DNA of 39,271 bases from NCBI RefSeq assembly GCF_009193185.1, contig NZ_VUKF01000043.1, positions 1-39,271 of the forward strand, in the 5' to 3' direction. Position 1 is the first letter of the stretch. Every line of letters starts with the position of its first letter. This DNA is from Georgenia thermotolerans. GTDB taxonomy: Bacteria; Actinomycetota; Actinomycetes; Actinomycetales; Actinomycetaceae. Made by a program: the position numbers and the translations under genes. Below, one piece after another: positions 19,326-27,035 of the stretch. A model generated the notes under the pieces. That model was not told where the DNA came from and searched no databases. It saw only the letters and a program-made list of their open reading frames with translations.

Positions 19326-20491
19326 TCCCCGAGTTCCAGCCGCCGTCCACCGACGGCCTGCACCTGCGCGCCGTCATGCCCGCCGCCCTCGACGCGGTCG
19401 GGCTGACCACCACCTCCCACGGCCGGGCCAGTGACGCCGACCGCGCCGCGCTCGGGCTGCCCGAGGCGCCCAAGGCCTGCGTCGTGCTCGTCGACGGGCT
19501 CGGCATGCGCATGCTCACCGAGCGCGGCGGGCACGCCCCGTTCCTGCGCGGCCGCCTGCCCGGCGCCCGCACGCTGAGCAGCACGTTCCCGTCGACGACC
19601 GCGGCGGCCATCACGGCGCTGGGCACCGGCGAGCTGCCCGGGGTGACCGGCATGCTCGGCTTCTCCGTGCGCGACCCCTCCAGCGGCGAGGTGCTCAACC
19701 TCATCCGCTGGGACAACACCTCGCTCAGCCCGCGGGCCTGGCAGCGCCACGAGACCCTGTTCGAGCAGCTCGCCACCCGGCGCGCCGGCGGGGAGAACCT
19801 GCGCGAGGTGGTCAGCGTCGGGCCGGCGCGCTTCGTCGGCTCGGGCCTGACCGAGGCCGCGCTGCGGGGGATGCGCAACGTCTCCGCGGAATCCCTGGCC
19901 GACCGCGTGGACGTCACGGCGGCCCAGCTGCGCCGCCCCGACGTCGCCGCCGTGTACCTGTACTGGGGCGACGTCGACCACGTCGGTCACGAGCACGGCT
20001 GGGGATCGTGGCAGTGGGGCGAGGCCGTCGAGGCCCTCGACGGCGAGCTCGCCCGGCTGTCGCGCACGCTGCCGCGCGGCACGCTCCTCGTCATCACCGC
20101 CGACCACGGCATGGTGGACGTCACCGACCGGCTCGACGTCGCCGCCACCCCCGCGCTGGCGCAGGACGTCGAGCTCGTCGCCGGCGAGCCGCGCGCCAAC
20201 CACGTCTACACCGCCCCCGGCGCCGCCTCCGCGGTGGCGGCACGCTGGCGCGAGGAGCTGGGCGAGCGCGCGTGGGTCGGCACCCGCGAGGAGGTCGTCG
20301 CGGCCGGCCTGCTCGGCGACGTCGCGCCCGACCGGCTCGAGGTCGTCGGCGACGTCGTCGCCCTCATGCGCGGGCAGCACGCGGTGGTGGACTCGCGCAC
20401 CCAGACGCCGGAGTCGATGGCGCTGGTCGGCATGCACGGCTCCCTCACCGACGGCGAGATGGCCGTGCCGCTCCTCGCGGAGGTGGTCTAG
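19322..20491 (+). CDS. Alkaline phosphatase-superfamily nucleotide pyrophosphatase/phosphodiesterase
   Basis: This 389-residue metalloenzyme is of the type I phosphodiesterase/nucleotide pyrophosphatase group. The two-metal site is readable: aspartate in VVLVDGLGM, the nucleophile threonine in STFPSTTAAAITAL, aspartate and histidine in WGDVDHVGHEHG, the DH pair in ITADHGMVDV, and histidine in VGMHGSLTDGEM near the C terminus. There is no signal peptide, so it is cytoplasmic. Its GTG overlaps the DUF5998 stop by 4 bp, and its TAG directly abuts the thymidine kinase GTG. The nucleotide-linked neighbour is compatible with a nucleotide substrate, but this is inference. Confidence 0.88.
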   Translation: MIPEFQPPSTDGLHLRAVMPAALDAVGLTTTSHGRASDADRAALGLPEAPKACVVLVDGLGMRMLTERGGHAPFLRGRLPGARTLSSTFPSTTAAAITALGTGELPGVTGMLGFSVRDPSSGEVLNLIRWDNTSLSPRAWQRHETLFEQLATRRAGGENLREVVSVGPARFVGSGLTEAALRGMRNVSAESLADRVDVTAAQLRRPDVAAVYLYWGDVDHVGHEHGWGSWQWGEAVEALDGELARLSRTLPRGTLLVITADHGMVDVTDRLDVAATPALAQDVELVAGEPRANHVYTAPGAASAVAARWREELGERAWVGTREEVVAAGLLGDVAPDRLEVVGDVVALMRGQHAVVDSRTQTPESMALVGMHGSLTDGEMAVPLLAEVV

Positions 20492-21160
20492 GTGGCCCAG
20501 CTCGTCTTCTTCTCCGGGACGATGGACTCCGGCAAGTCCACCCTCGCCCTGCAGATGGACCACAACCACGCCGCCCGCGGCCGCGACGGGCTGATCTTCT
20601 CCCGCAACGACCGCGCCGGCGAGGCGGTGCTCTCCTCCCGCCTCGGCCTCGCCGTCCCGGCCGTCGAGGTCAGCGACGAGACGGACTTCTGGGACGAGGT
20701 GGTGCGCCGGCGCATCGCCGGGGACCGCGTCGACTACCTCATCTGCGACGAGGTGCAGTTCTACAGCCCCACCCAGGTCGAGCAGCTCGCCCGGCTCGTC
20801 GACGAGATGGGCGTGGACGTCTTCGGGTTCGGCATCACCACCGACTTCCGCACCCGGCTCTTCCCCGGCTCGGCGCGCATGCTCGAGCTCGCCGACCGCG
20901 TCGAGCGGCTCCAGGTCGAGGCGCTGTGCTGGTGCGGGGCCCGGGCCACCCACAACGCCCGCACGGTCGACGGCGAGATGGTCACCGAGGGCGAGCAGGT
21001 CGTCGTCGGCGACACCACCGAGGCCCGCGCCCCGATCACCGGGACCCAGGGCGAGGTGGGCTACGAGGTGCTGTGCCGCTTCCACCACCTGCGCCGGGTC
21101 ACCGCGGCGCGGGCGCACGCGGCGAGCCTGAGCCCGCAGACCCTGCCGCTGGGGGATTGA
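20492..21160 (+). CDS. tdk: Thymidine kinase (TK1 type)
   Basis: This 222-residue salvage enzyme phosphorylates thymidine to dTMP. It shows the P-loop GTMDSGKST, the catalytic-region CDEVQFYSPTQVEQL, FGITTDFRTRLFPGS, a zinc-binding lasso starting CWCGARATHNAR and the second ligand pair in LCRFHHL. Length and order match TK1-like kinases. The GTG starts at the first base after the upstream gene's stop. It converges on sepH with a 16-bp gap that holds a small GC hairpin (21164-21177). Note that dUTPase, the other usual dTTP-pool gene of this region, is missing downstream. Confidence 0.95.
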   Translation: MAQLVFFSGTMDSGKSTLALQMDHNHAARGRDGLIFSRNDRAGEAVLSSRLGLAVPAVEVSDETDFWDEVVRRRIAGDRVDYLICDEVQFYSPTQVEQLARLVDEMGVDVFGFGITTDFRTRLFPGSARMLELADRVERLQVEALCWCGARATHNARTVDGEMVTEGEQVVVGDTTEARAPITGTQGEVGYEVLCRFHHLRRVTAARAHAASLSPQTLPLGD

Positions 21161-21176
21161 GGCGCCGCCGAGGCGG

Positions 21177-22433
21177 CTACTCGGGCTTGGCCCCGAAGAC
21201 GATCTCGTCCCAGCTGGGCACGCTGCGACGGGTGGACTTCCGCCGGCGCGGCTGGGCGGTGGGGCGCGCCGGCTCGCCGCGCACGGGCGCGGGCCGCACC
21301 GCCTCGGGACGGCCCGCCTCGGGACGGCCCGTCTCCGGACGAGCTCCCTCAGGGCGACCGTCCTCGGGGCGGCCGGCCTCGGCGCGGTCCCCCTCGGGGC
21401 GCTCGGCGTCGCGGGCCTGGTCCTCGTCGCCGCCGGCGGCCGGTGACGCCTGGTCGCCCCCCGCCTCCTCGGCCAGCGCCGGCGTGGTGCCGGGGATGGT
21501 GGGCGGCGGGCCGGGCAGGGCCGGGATGGTGCCGACACCGCTGTCGGTGAGGTGCCGGTCGTCCGAGATCTCCCGGCGCGGCAGGGAGAGCACGTGAGCG
21601 TCGGTGGCCAGGTCGGGCCGCGAGGCGGGCGGGTGCGCCCCGCCCGGGAAATCCTCGTCCTCGGGGTCGAGCAGGGCCTCGCGGGTGCCGCGGTGCGCGG
21701 CCAGCTCGGCCAGCAGGGCGTCGGTGGGGGAGTCCACCCGGTCCTCGCCCGGCTCGCCGAACGGCGACGGCGCGGCCGGGCTCACGGCGTCGTGCCAGGG
21801 GGAGAGGCCCTCGACCGCGCGGGGCGCGCCCACCGGGGCGAGGTGGCGGCGCGGGTACGCGGCCGGGCCCACCTCGGTCTCGGACAGCCAGCGGGCCTCG
21901 TCGTCGACGGCGGTGAGGGCCTTGGCCCCCAGGTCCACCTGCCAGCGCGCCTCCCGCTCCCGCTCGCCGGCCACGAACGTCACCAGCACCTCCCACGGCT
22001 GACCCGGGCGGCGCACCGCGTCCCACTGCAGCGTGGTGGCCCGCACCCCGCGGGCGGCGAGGCGGTCGACGACGAGGTCGCCCAGCCGCGGCGCGTCCTG
22101 CTCGTGGCCGAGGCGCTGAGCCTGCGCCTGCTGGACCACCCAGGCCCGCTCGGCGAGCACCGGGCCCTCGTAGCGGCGCACGTGCTCGACGGTCAGACCC
22201 GCCTCGGCGGCCACCTCGTCCACGCTCGCGCCGGCGCGGATGAGGGCCTGGATGTCCTTGGGCCGCAGCGTCGACTCACGGGCGGCCCGCAGCGCCTCGA
22301 GGCCCGGACGGTCGCGGCGCACGGCGGCGCGCAGCGCGTCGTTGATCACGAGGCGGTAGCGCTGGCCGTCCCCGTCGGAGAGCGTGAGGTGCTCGCCGTC
22401 ACCGTGCAGCCCGAGCAGTTCGAGCTCAACCAT
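21177..22433 (-). CDS. sepH: Septation protein SepH (DUF3071)
   Basis: A 418-residue actinobacterial cell-division protein; in Streptomyces and mycobacteria SepH binds FtsZ and promotes filament assembly. The N-terminal DUF3071 domain starts MVELELLGLHGDGEHLTLSD and includes LRPKDIQALIRAGASVDEVA followed by a helix-turn-helix-like AAEAGLTVEHVRRYEGPVLAER. A long disordered Pro/Glu/Arg linker follows, with reiterated GRPE units at about residues 345-385. The C terminus ends in the conserved SVPSWDEIVFGA. The ATG at 22433 has a strong AAGGAGG 4-5 nt upstream on the minus strand. It is divergent from the inositol monophosphatase gene across 145 bp. Confidence 0.93.
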   Translation of the reverse strand: MVELELLGLHGDGEHLTLSDGDGQRYRLVINDALRAAVRRDRPGLEALRAARESTLRPKDIQALIRAGASVDEVAAEAGLTVEHVRRYEGPVLAERAWVVQQAQAQRLGHEQDAPRLGDLVVDRLAARGVRATTLQWDAVRRPGQPWEVLVTFVAGEREREARWQVDLGAKALTAVDDEARWLSETEVGPAAYPRRHLAPVGAPRAVEGLSPWHDAVSPAAPSPFGEPGEDRVDSPTDALLAELAAHRGTREALLDPEDEDFPGGAHPPASRPDLATDAHVLSLPRREISDDRHLTDSGVGTIPALPGPPPTIPGTTPALAEEAGGDQASPAAGGDEDQARDAERPEGDRAEAGRPEDGRPEGARPETGRPEAGRPEAVRPAPVRGEPARPTAQPRRRKSTRRSVPSWDEIVFGAKPE

Positions 22434-22578
22434 GGGGTCCTCCTTCGAGGTTCTCCCCCGAGGGTGCCATCTGGGCTGGGCTGCTGGAAGGATTGGCAGC
22501 GGTGTGTTCGGTGTGGCCTGGTCGACACGAACCGGCCGGAACCGGGCACGAGCTGTCCCCGCCGACGAGAGGTACGAC

Positions 22579-23457
22579 GTGACCCTGCCCCTGCGCGAAC
22601 GCCCCGCCGAGCTGCCGCCCGAGGAGATCGCCCGGCTCCAGAGCCTGTGCGAGTCCCTCGCCCGTGAGGCCGGCGACCTCGTGCGCGACCGGTCGGGGGC
22701 GGTGATCGCGGTGGCGGACACGAAGTCCTCCGTCAACGACGTCGTCACCGCGGTGGACCGGGAGGTCGAGGAGCTGTTGCGCGCCCGGATCCGCGCCGAG
22801 CGGCCCGGGGACGCCTTCCTCGGCGAGGAGGAGGGGGCCAGCGCCGGCACCACCGGGCTGACCTGGGTGGTCGACCCCATCGACGGCACGGTCAACTTCC
22901 TCTACGGCATCCCCTCCTACGCCGTCTCCGTCGCCGTGGTGGCCGGGGAGCCGGACCCGCGGCGCTGGACGCCGCTGGCCGGGTGCGTCCACGCCGTCAG
23001 CACCGGCGCGACGTGGACCGCCGGGCGCGGGCAGGGCGCCTTCCGGGACGGCGCGCGGCTGCGCATCAAGGACGCCCCGCCGCTGGGCCAGGCGCTGGTG
23101 GGCACCGGCTTCGGCTACACCGAGGAGCGTCGCCGCGGGCAGGCCGAGGTGGTCGCGCAGCTGCTGCCCCAGGTGCGGGACATCCGCCGGCTCGGCTCGG
23201 TGGCGATCGACCTGTGCCTCGTCGCGGACGGCCGGCTGGACGCCCACTACGAGCGCGGGCTCAACCCCTGGGACGTCGCCGCGGGGACGCTGGTGGTCCT
23301 CGAGGCCGGCGGGGTCGTGCAGGGCCTGGCGGGCGAGCCGGCCTCCAAGGCGATGACCGTGGCCGGGCCGGCGGGCCTGGTGGCCGAGCTCAGCGCGGCG
23401 CTCGAGGCGGCCGGTGCCCGTGAACTTGGTCACCCGGACGGCGAAACCGGTCGGTAG
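22579..23457 (+). CDS. Inositol monophosphatase family protein
   Basis: This 292-residue Mg2+-dependent phosphatase of the IMPase/FBPase/CysQ superfamily is syntenic with M. tuberculosis suhB (Rv2701c). Metal ligands are visible: glutamates in FLGEEEGAS, the DPIDGT motif in WVVDPIDGTVNFLYG, and the C-terminal NPWDVAAGTLVVLEAGG. The likely product is myo-inositol from inositol-1-phosphate, feeding mycothiol and phosphatidylinositol synthesis, but family substrates vary. A longer in-frame start exists at 22384, but it overlaps sepH. The GTG at 22579 has GAGAGG 6 nt upstream and gives the family length. GNAxxx-like upstream repeats (GAACCGG twice near 22540) are of unknown meaning. Confidence 0.9.
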   Translation: MTLPLRERPAELPPEEIARLQSLCESLAREAGDLVRDRSGAVIAVADTKSSVNDVVTAVDREVEELLRARIRAERPGDAFLGEEEGASAGTTGLTWVVDPIDGTVNFLYGIPSYAVSVAVVAGEPDPRRWTPLAGCVHAVSTGATWTAGRGQGAFRDGARLRIKDAPPLGQALVGTGFGYTEERRRGQAEVVAQLLPQVRDIRRLGSVAIDLCLVADGRLDAHYERGLNPWDVAAGTLVVLEAGGVVQGLAGEPASKAMTVAGPAGLVAELSAALEAAGARELGHPDGETGR

Positions 23458-23502
23458 GCCTGGGCACCGTCAGGGTCGGTGGTGCACAATCCGGTGTCCC
23501 CG

Positions 23503-23527
23503 GGAACAAATGCGCCCCGAGGACGTT
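23503..23527 (+). promoter_or_regulatory. ECF-sigma-type promoter before the DUF4193 gene
   Basis: GGAAC (23503-23507) is followed by a 16-nt spacer and CGTT (23524-23527). This is the layout recognised by SigE/SigH/SigR-type extracytoplasmic-function or redox sigma factors in actinobacteria. The transcript would carry a leader of roughly 65 nt before the DUF4193 start. Confidence 0.5.
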
Positions 23528-23599
23528 TTCCGGGTACTGGCTTCGATGCCACGACCACCACGACTGACGACCACGAAGAAACCGGAGCGTGACGCCGAG

Positions 23600-23899
23600 A
23601 TGGCGACCGACTACGACGCACCTCGCAAGAACGAAGAGGACCTCAACGAGGACTCGATCGAGGAGCTGAAGGCGCGCCGCGCCGACAAGAACTCCGGGGC
23701 GGTCGACGAGGACGAGGCCGAAGCCGCTGACAGCTTCGAGCTTCCTGGCGCCGACCTGTCCGGGGAAGAGCTGTCCGTGCGGGTCCTGCCCCGCCAGGCA
23801 GACGAGTTCACGTGCGCCAAGTGCTTCCTGGTGCACCACCGCAGCCAGCTGGCCTACGAGGACAACGGCCAGCTCGTCTGCTCCGAGTGCGCCGCCTGA
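23600..23899 (+). CDS. DUF4193 acidic zinc-ribbon protein
   Basis: This 99-residue protein has a strongly acidic N-terminal half (KNEEDLNEDSIEELKARRAD, then VDEDEAEAADSFELPGAD) and a C-terminal zinc ribbon (TCAKCFLVHHRSQLAYED and LVCSECAA). It matches DUF4193, orthologous by position to M. tuberculosis Rv2699c. The function is not established; the charged-plus-zinc-ribbon layout recalls polymerase-associated small proteins, which is only an analogy. The ATG at 23600 starts the conserved MATDYDAPRKNEEDL; longer starts are not family-like. An ECF-type promoter lies about 75 bp upstream. It converges on DUF3093 with a 22-bp gap. Confidence 0.9.
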   Translation: MATDYDAPRKNEEDLNEDSIEELKARRADKNSGAVDEDEAEAADSFELPGADLSGEELSVRVLPRQADEFTCAKCFLVHHRSQLAYEDNGQLVCSECAA

Positions 23900-23921
23900 C
23901 GGCGACCACTCAGCAACCGCC

Positions 23922-24404
23922 TCAGCGCCGGCCCAGTGCAGCCACGAGCTGCGTGGGCCGGCGCGTGCATATCACCCAGTAGGGCGTCGCGTCCCGCGGG
24001 TCGGTGACCGGCACGCGCAGCCCGCCGTGGACCCAGGCCCGGTGGCAGGCGTGCGCCCGCGCGTCCGCCTCCGGGCCCATCGCCCGGCGCAGCCCGTCGG
24101 CGTCGAGGACCTCCGGCTCGCCGAGCGCCTCGACCGGGATGACGGCGTCGCCCGCGCGCAGCCGCAGCGCGTCCGGGCTGCCGCCGTCGGCGGGGTCCCC
24201 GCCGCGCACGACGGTGACCACCGGCGAGCTGAGCACCCCCATCACCGACACCGCGACGGCGATGACCACGCCGACCGTCACCGCCACCGGCACGGAGGCG
24301 AAGGGTGTCACGGTGAGGAAGCCGAAGGCGCCGAGCAGCAGCGAGACCAGGTGCATGGTCGGCGGCGGGCTGAGACGTTCGGAGTAGAGCGGGGCGGTGT
24401 CCAC
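23922..24404 (-). CDS. DUF3093 membrane protein
   Basis: This 160-residue protein has two adjacent hydrophobic helices (about residues 16-60) followed by a soluble domain with LRLRAGDAVIPVEALGEPEVLDADG and RRPTQLVAALG at the C terminus. It begins VDTAPLYSERLSPPP, the usual DUF3093 start (YSERL.PP). It is positionally equivalent to M. tuberculosis Rv2698. Function is unknown. The GTG at 24404 is chosen because it begins the conserved part and lies 6 nt after CAAAGT. In relatives dut lies next to it, before DUF3710; here nothing lies in that place. Confidence 0.88.
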   Translation of the reverse strand: MDTAPLYSERLSPPPTMHLVSLLLGAFGFLTVTPFASVPVAVTVGVVIAVAVSVMGVLSSPVVTVVRGGDPADGGSPDALRLRAGDAVIPVEALGEPEVLDADGLRRAMGPEADARAHACHRAWVHGGLRVPVTDPRDATPYWVICTRRPTQLVAALGRR

Positions 24405-24410
24405 ACCGCC

Positions 24411-24416
24411 ACTTTG
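24411..24416 (-). promoter_or_regulatory. -10 element of DUF3093 gene
   Basis: CAAAGT on the minus strand is 6 nt before the GTG at 24404. The 145-bp divergent gap (24405-24549) also holds TAGGCT (24491-24496), the likely -10 of the plus-strand DUF3710 operon, and no dut remnant that can be seen. Confidence 0.45.
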
Positions 24417-24490
24417 CCAGGCCGGCGGCCCGTGCACCCGCACCCCTGCGCCGACGGCGAACCCGGGCAGAGCGGGCGCCGCCGCGCGGG

Positions 24491-24496
24491 TAGGCT
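24491..24496 (+). promoter_or_regulatory. -10 element of the DUF3710-OB-DUF3159 operon
   Basis: TAGGCT lies about 54 bases before the ATG at 24550. A leader of about 47 nt would include GAGGAGA near 24535-24541 as ribosome-binding site, so this operon, unlike its neighbours, is leadered. Confidence 0.45.
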
Positions 24497-24549
24497 CTGG
24501 TGGTCATCCGGCGCGAGGCGCCGCGGGAAGATGCGAGGAGACGTTTCCG

Positions 24550-25260
24550 ATGGGCCTGTTCACACGCCGCAAGCGCGACGCCGTCGACGAGGGCGTGGAG
24601 GCGGTCGCGCAGGACGCCACCGAGAACACGGACGACCCCCGGCCCGAGACCCCGGGCCGCGGCCCCCACGACGTCGCCGACGTCCCCGACCTCGAGGGCC
24701 GCCTGGACCTCGGGGCCCTGCGCGTCCCCGCCCGGCCCGGCATGCAGCTGCGGCTCGAGGTGGAGAAGCGGACCAACAACATCGTCGCCGTCACGCTGGG
24801 CCTGACCGGCTCGGCCATGCAGCTGCAGGTGTTCGCCGCGCCCCGCACCCAGGGCATCTGGGACGAGCTGCGCGCGGAGATCACCGACTCCATCGGCAAG
24901 CAGGGCGGCACGGTCGACCAGATCGACGGCCCCTTCGGCACCGAGCTGCTCGCCCGCATCCCCGTCAGGGTCGCCGAGGGCCAGATCTCCCACCGCCCCG
25001 CCCGCTTCGTCGGCGTCGACGGCCCCCGCTGGTTCCTGCGCGCGGTGCTGACCGGCAAGTCCGCCATCGAGCAGGAGGCCGCCGCCGAGCTCGAGGAGGT
25101 CCTCGCCGACGTCGTCGTCGTCCGTGGGGTGGAGGCGCGCGCCCCGCGCGACGTGCTCCTGCTGCACGCCCCCGGCAAGCCCCGCGCGCCGCAGCAGCCG
25201 GGCGCCGAGCCCGACCTCGACATCACCCGGCGCGGCCCGGAGATCACGGAGGTCCGATGA
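24550..25260 (+). CDS. DUF3710 conserved protein
   Basis: A 236-residue soluble protein starting MGLFTRRK, with an acidic linker to about residue 40. The core then reads LDLGALRVPARPGMQLRLEV, LTGSAMQLQVFAAPRTQGIW, QGGTVDQIDGPFGTELLARI and FVGVDGPRWFLRAVLTGKSA. This is the DUF3710 signature, equivalent to M. tuberculosis Rv2696c. Function is unknown. It is the first gene of a tight three-gene operon: the stop overlaps the next ATG in ATGA. The proteins are always found together across actinobacteria, which suggests a shared, still unnamed role. Confidence 0.9.
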   Translation: MGLFTRRKRDAVDEGVEAVAQDATENTDDPRPETPGRGPHDVADVPDLEGRLDLGALRVPARPGMQLRLEVEKRTNNIVAVTLGLTGSAMQLQVFAAPRTQGIWDELRAEITDSIGKQGGTVDQIDGPFGTELLARIPVRVAEGQISHRPARFVGVDGPRWFLRAVLTGKSAIEQEAAAELEEVLADVVVVRGVEARAPRDVLLLHAPGKPRAPQQPGAEPDLDITRRGPEITEVR

Positions 25261-25631
25261 GCGGCCTCGGCCAGCTCCTGCACCGGCTCACCGCCACCCG
25301 GCAGGAGCTCGACGCCGCGGACGAGCGGCGGGCGAGCATGCTGCAGGGCGCCACGGCCTGCGCCGAGGTCGCGCCGCGCACGCGCGCCAAGGTCGCCGGC
25401 ATCGTCTCCGCGCTGACCTACCGCCCGCGCGGGGTGGCGCCGGCGCTGGTCGCCCAGCTCTTCGACGGCTCCGCCACCATCGACCTGATCTTCCTGGGCC
25501 GGCACGACGTCCCCGGCGTCGAACCGGGCCGGCGCCTCGTCGCCGAGGGCATGGTCGCCGAGGAGGACGGGCGGCGCGTCATGTTCAACCCGGACTACCA
25601 GCTCATCGCCCGCTCCGGGGTGCACGCGTGA
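25257..25631 (+). CDS. OB-fold nucleic-acid-binding domain protein
   Basis: A 124-residue protein. The N-terminal helix (LLHRLTATRQELDAADERRA) is followed by an OB-fold-like beta domain: ARTRAKVAGIVSALTYRPRG-type first strands, SATIDLIFLGRHDVPGVEPG, and RVMFNPDYQLI at the end. This matches the actinobacterial OB-fold protein of M. tuberculosis Rv2694c. It resembles the RecG/aspartyl-tRNA-synthetase OB fold, so it may bind single-stranded nucleic acid, but no target is known. It overlaps DUF3710 by 4 bp and its TGA overlaps the GTG of DUF3159. Confidence 0.88.
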   Translation: MSGLGQLLHRLTATRQELDAADERRASMLQGATACAEVAPRTRAKVAGIVSALTYRPRGVAPALVAQLFDGSATIDLIFLGRHDVPGVEPGRRLVAEGMVAEEDGRRVMFNPDYQLIARSGVHA

Positions 25632-26401
25632 CGGCCGGCCCCGGCGAGCACCGCCCCGAGCAGCCGCGCGGGGAGCGCCCCGACGGTGAGCAGCGCCCCG
25701 AGCGCGCGCACGGCGAGCACGCGCATCGCGAGGACGCCGTGGCGGCGGCCGCGGCCGCGGCCAGCCGGCGCGGCGGGATGAACCAGATCCTCGGCGAGAA
25801 CTTCTCGGTCGCCGACGCTGTCGGGGGCGTGCGCGGCCTGGTCGAGTCGGTCGCCCCGGGCCTGGTCTTCGTCGTCGTCTTCATCGCCACCGGCGCCCTC
25901 GTCCCGCCGCTGGTGGCCTCCCTCGCCGTCGCCGTCCTGGCCATGATCGTCCGGCTGGTCCAGCGCACCCCCGTCACCCAGGCGGCCGGCGGGCTCGTCG
26001 GCGTCCTCATCGGCGTCCTGTGGGCGTGGCGTTCGGGGGAGGCCGCGAACTACTTCGCGATGGGCCTGTGGACCAACGCCGCCTACGCCGTCGCCCTGCT
26101 CGTGGCGCTGGTGGCGGGCTGGCCCGCCGTCGGCGTCGTCGTCTCCCTGCTCAAGGGCGAGGGCTTCGCCTGGCGCAAGGACCCTGCCCTGCTCGCCCGG
26201 CGCCGACGGTTCGTCCTCGCCACCTGGTTGTGGATCGGGATGTTCGTGCTGCGCCTGGCCGTGCAGGTGCCGCTCTACCTCGACGCCTCGGTCGCCTGGC
26301 TCGGCACCGCCCGCATCGTCATGGGCGTGCCGCTGTGGGCTCTCACTCTGTGGGCGACGTGGGTGCTGGTGCGGGAGCCAAGAGCTCCTGCAGCGCGCTG
26401 A
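25628..26401 (+). CDS. DUF3159 integral membrane protein
   Basis: This 257-residue protein has a charged, repetitive N-terminal region (GERPDGEQRPERAHGEHAHR, about residues 10-40) and then the DUF3159 membrane domain. That domain begins FSVADAVGGVRGLVESVAPG and has about five or six helices, including VFVVVFIATGALVPPLVASL, LVGVLIGVLWAW and the C-terminal MGVPLWALTLWATWVLV. It is equivalent to M. tuberculosis Rv2693c. Function is unknown. The GTG at 25628 overlaps the previous stop. Its last 59 bases overlap the 3' end of the convergent trkA gene, so both proteins' C termini are encoded by the same DNA. Confidence 0.88.
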   Translation: MTAGPGEHRPEQPRGERPDGEQRPERAHGEHAHREDAVAAAAAAASRRGGMNQILGENFSVADAVGGVRGLVESVAPGLVFVVVFIATGALVPPLVASLAVAVLAMIVRLVQRTPVTQAAGGLVGVLIGVLWAWRSGEAANYFAMGLWTNAAYAVALLVALVAGWPAVGVVVSLLKGEGFAWRKDPALLARRRRFVLATWLWIGMFVLRLAVQVPLYLDASVAWLGTARIVMGVPLWALTLWATWVLVREPRAPAAR

Positions 26402-27035
26402 GCTCGGGCTCCGCGTCGGCCGAGACGACGATGAGGAGCTCGTCGCCGGCCTCGAGGGTGTCGTCCTGGCTGGGCGTGATCGGCCGGTCCTCCCGGATGA
26501 TCGCCGCCAGCGCCGTCTCCGCCGGCCAGGTCACCTGACCGACCCGGCGGCCCACCACCGGCGAGCTCGCCGGCAGGGTCAGCTCGTGCATGCTCGCCCC
26601 GGACTGGTGGAACCGGAAGATGCGGACCAGGTCGCCGACCGAGACCGCCTCCTCCACCAGCGAGGTCATGATCCGCGGGGTCGAGACCGGCACGTCCACC
26701 CCCCACGCCTCGTCGAACATCCACTCGTTCTTGGGGTTGTTGATGCGGGCGACCACCCGCGGCACCCCGAACTCCGTCTTCGACAGCAGCGAGACGACGA
26801 GGTTGACCTTGTCGTCTCCGGTCGCCGCTACGACGACATCGCACCGGTCCACCGACGCCTCGGCCAGGGCGCTCGGCTCGCAGGCGTCGGCGAGGAGCCA
26901 CTCGGCCTCGGCCACGCTGGCGATGCGCATGGCCGCCGGCTGGCGGTCGATGAGGGTGACCTGGTGGCCGTGGCCGAGCAGCTCGCGGGCGATCGAGCGC
27001 CCCACCGACCCGGCGCCGGCGATGACGACGCGCAT
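26343..27035 (-). CDS. TrkA-family K+ uptake regulator (second of pair)
   Basis: A 230-residue cytoplasmic RCK protein equivalent to the mycobacterial CeoB/CeoC pair that gates Trk/Ktr potassium transport. The TrkA-N Rossmann domain has MRVVIAGAGSVGRSIARELL with GxGxxG and the adenosine-ribose acid in VTLIDRQ. VVVAATGDDKVNLVVSLLSK and VVARINNPKNEWMFDEAWGVD follow. A TrkA-C domain occupies about 140-220 (MHELTLPASSPVVGRRVGQV, DELLIVVSADAE). The ATG at 27035 overlaps the upstream trkA stop by one base (TGATG), so the two are co-translated. No membrane subunit is in the window. Confidence 0.92.
   Translation of the reverse strand: MRVVIAGAGSVGRSIARELLGHGHQVTLIDRQPAAMRIASVAEAEWLLADACEPSALAEASVDRCDVVVAATGDDKVNLVVSLLSKTEFGVPRVVARINNPKNEWMFDEAWGVDVPVSTPRIMTSLVEEAVSVGDLVRIFRFHQSGASMHELTLPASSPVVGRRVGQVTWPAETALAAIIREDRPITPSQDDTLEAGDELLIVVSADAEPELSALQELLAPAPAPTSPTE

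Noticed and set aside
20492-24404. Phage-derived nucleotide-metabolism cluster around thymidine kinase
   Set aside because: The neighbours (sepH, inositol monophosphatase, DUF4193, DUF3093) are conserved chromosomal genes in their usual order; no phage genes are seen.
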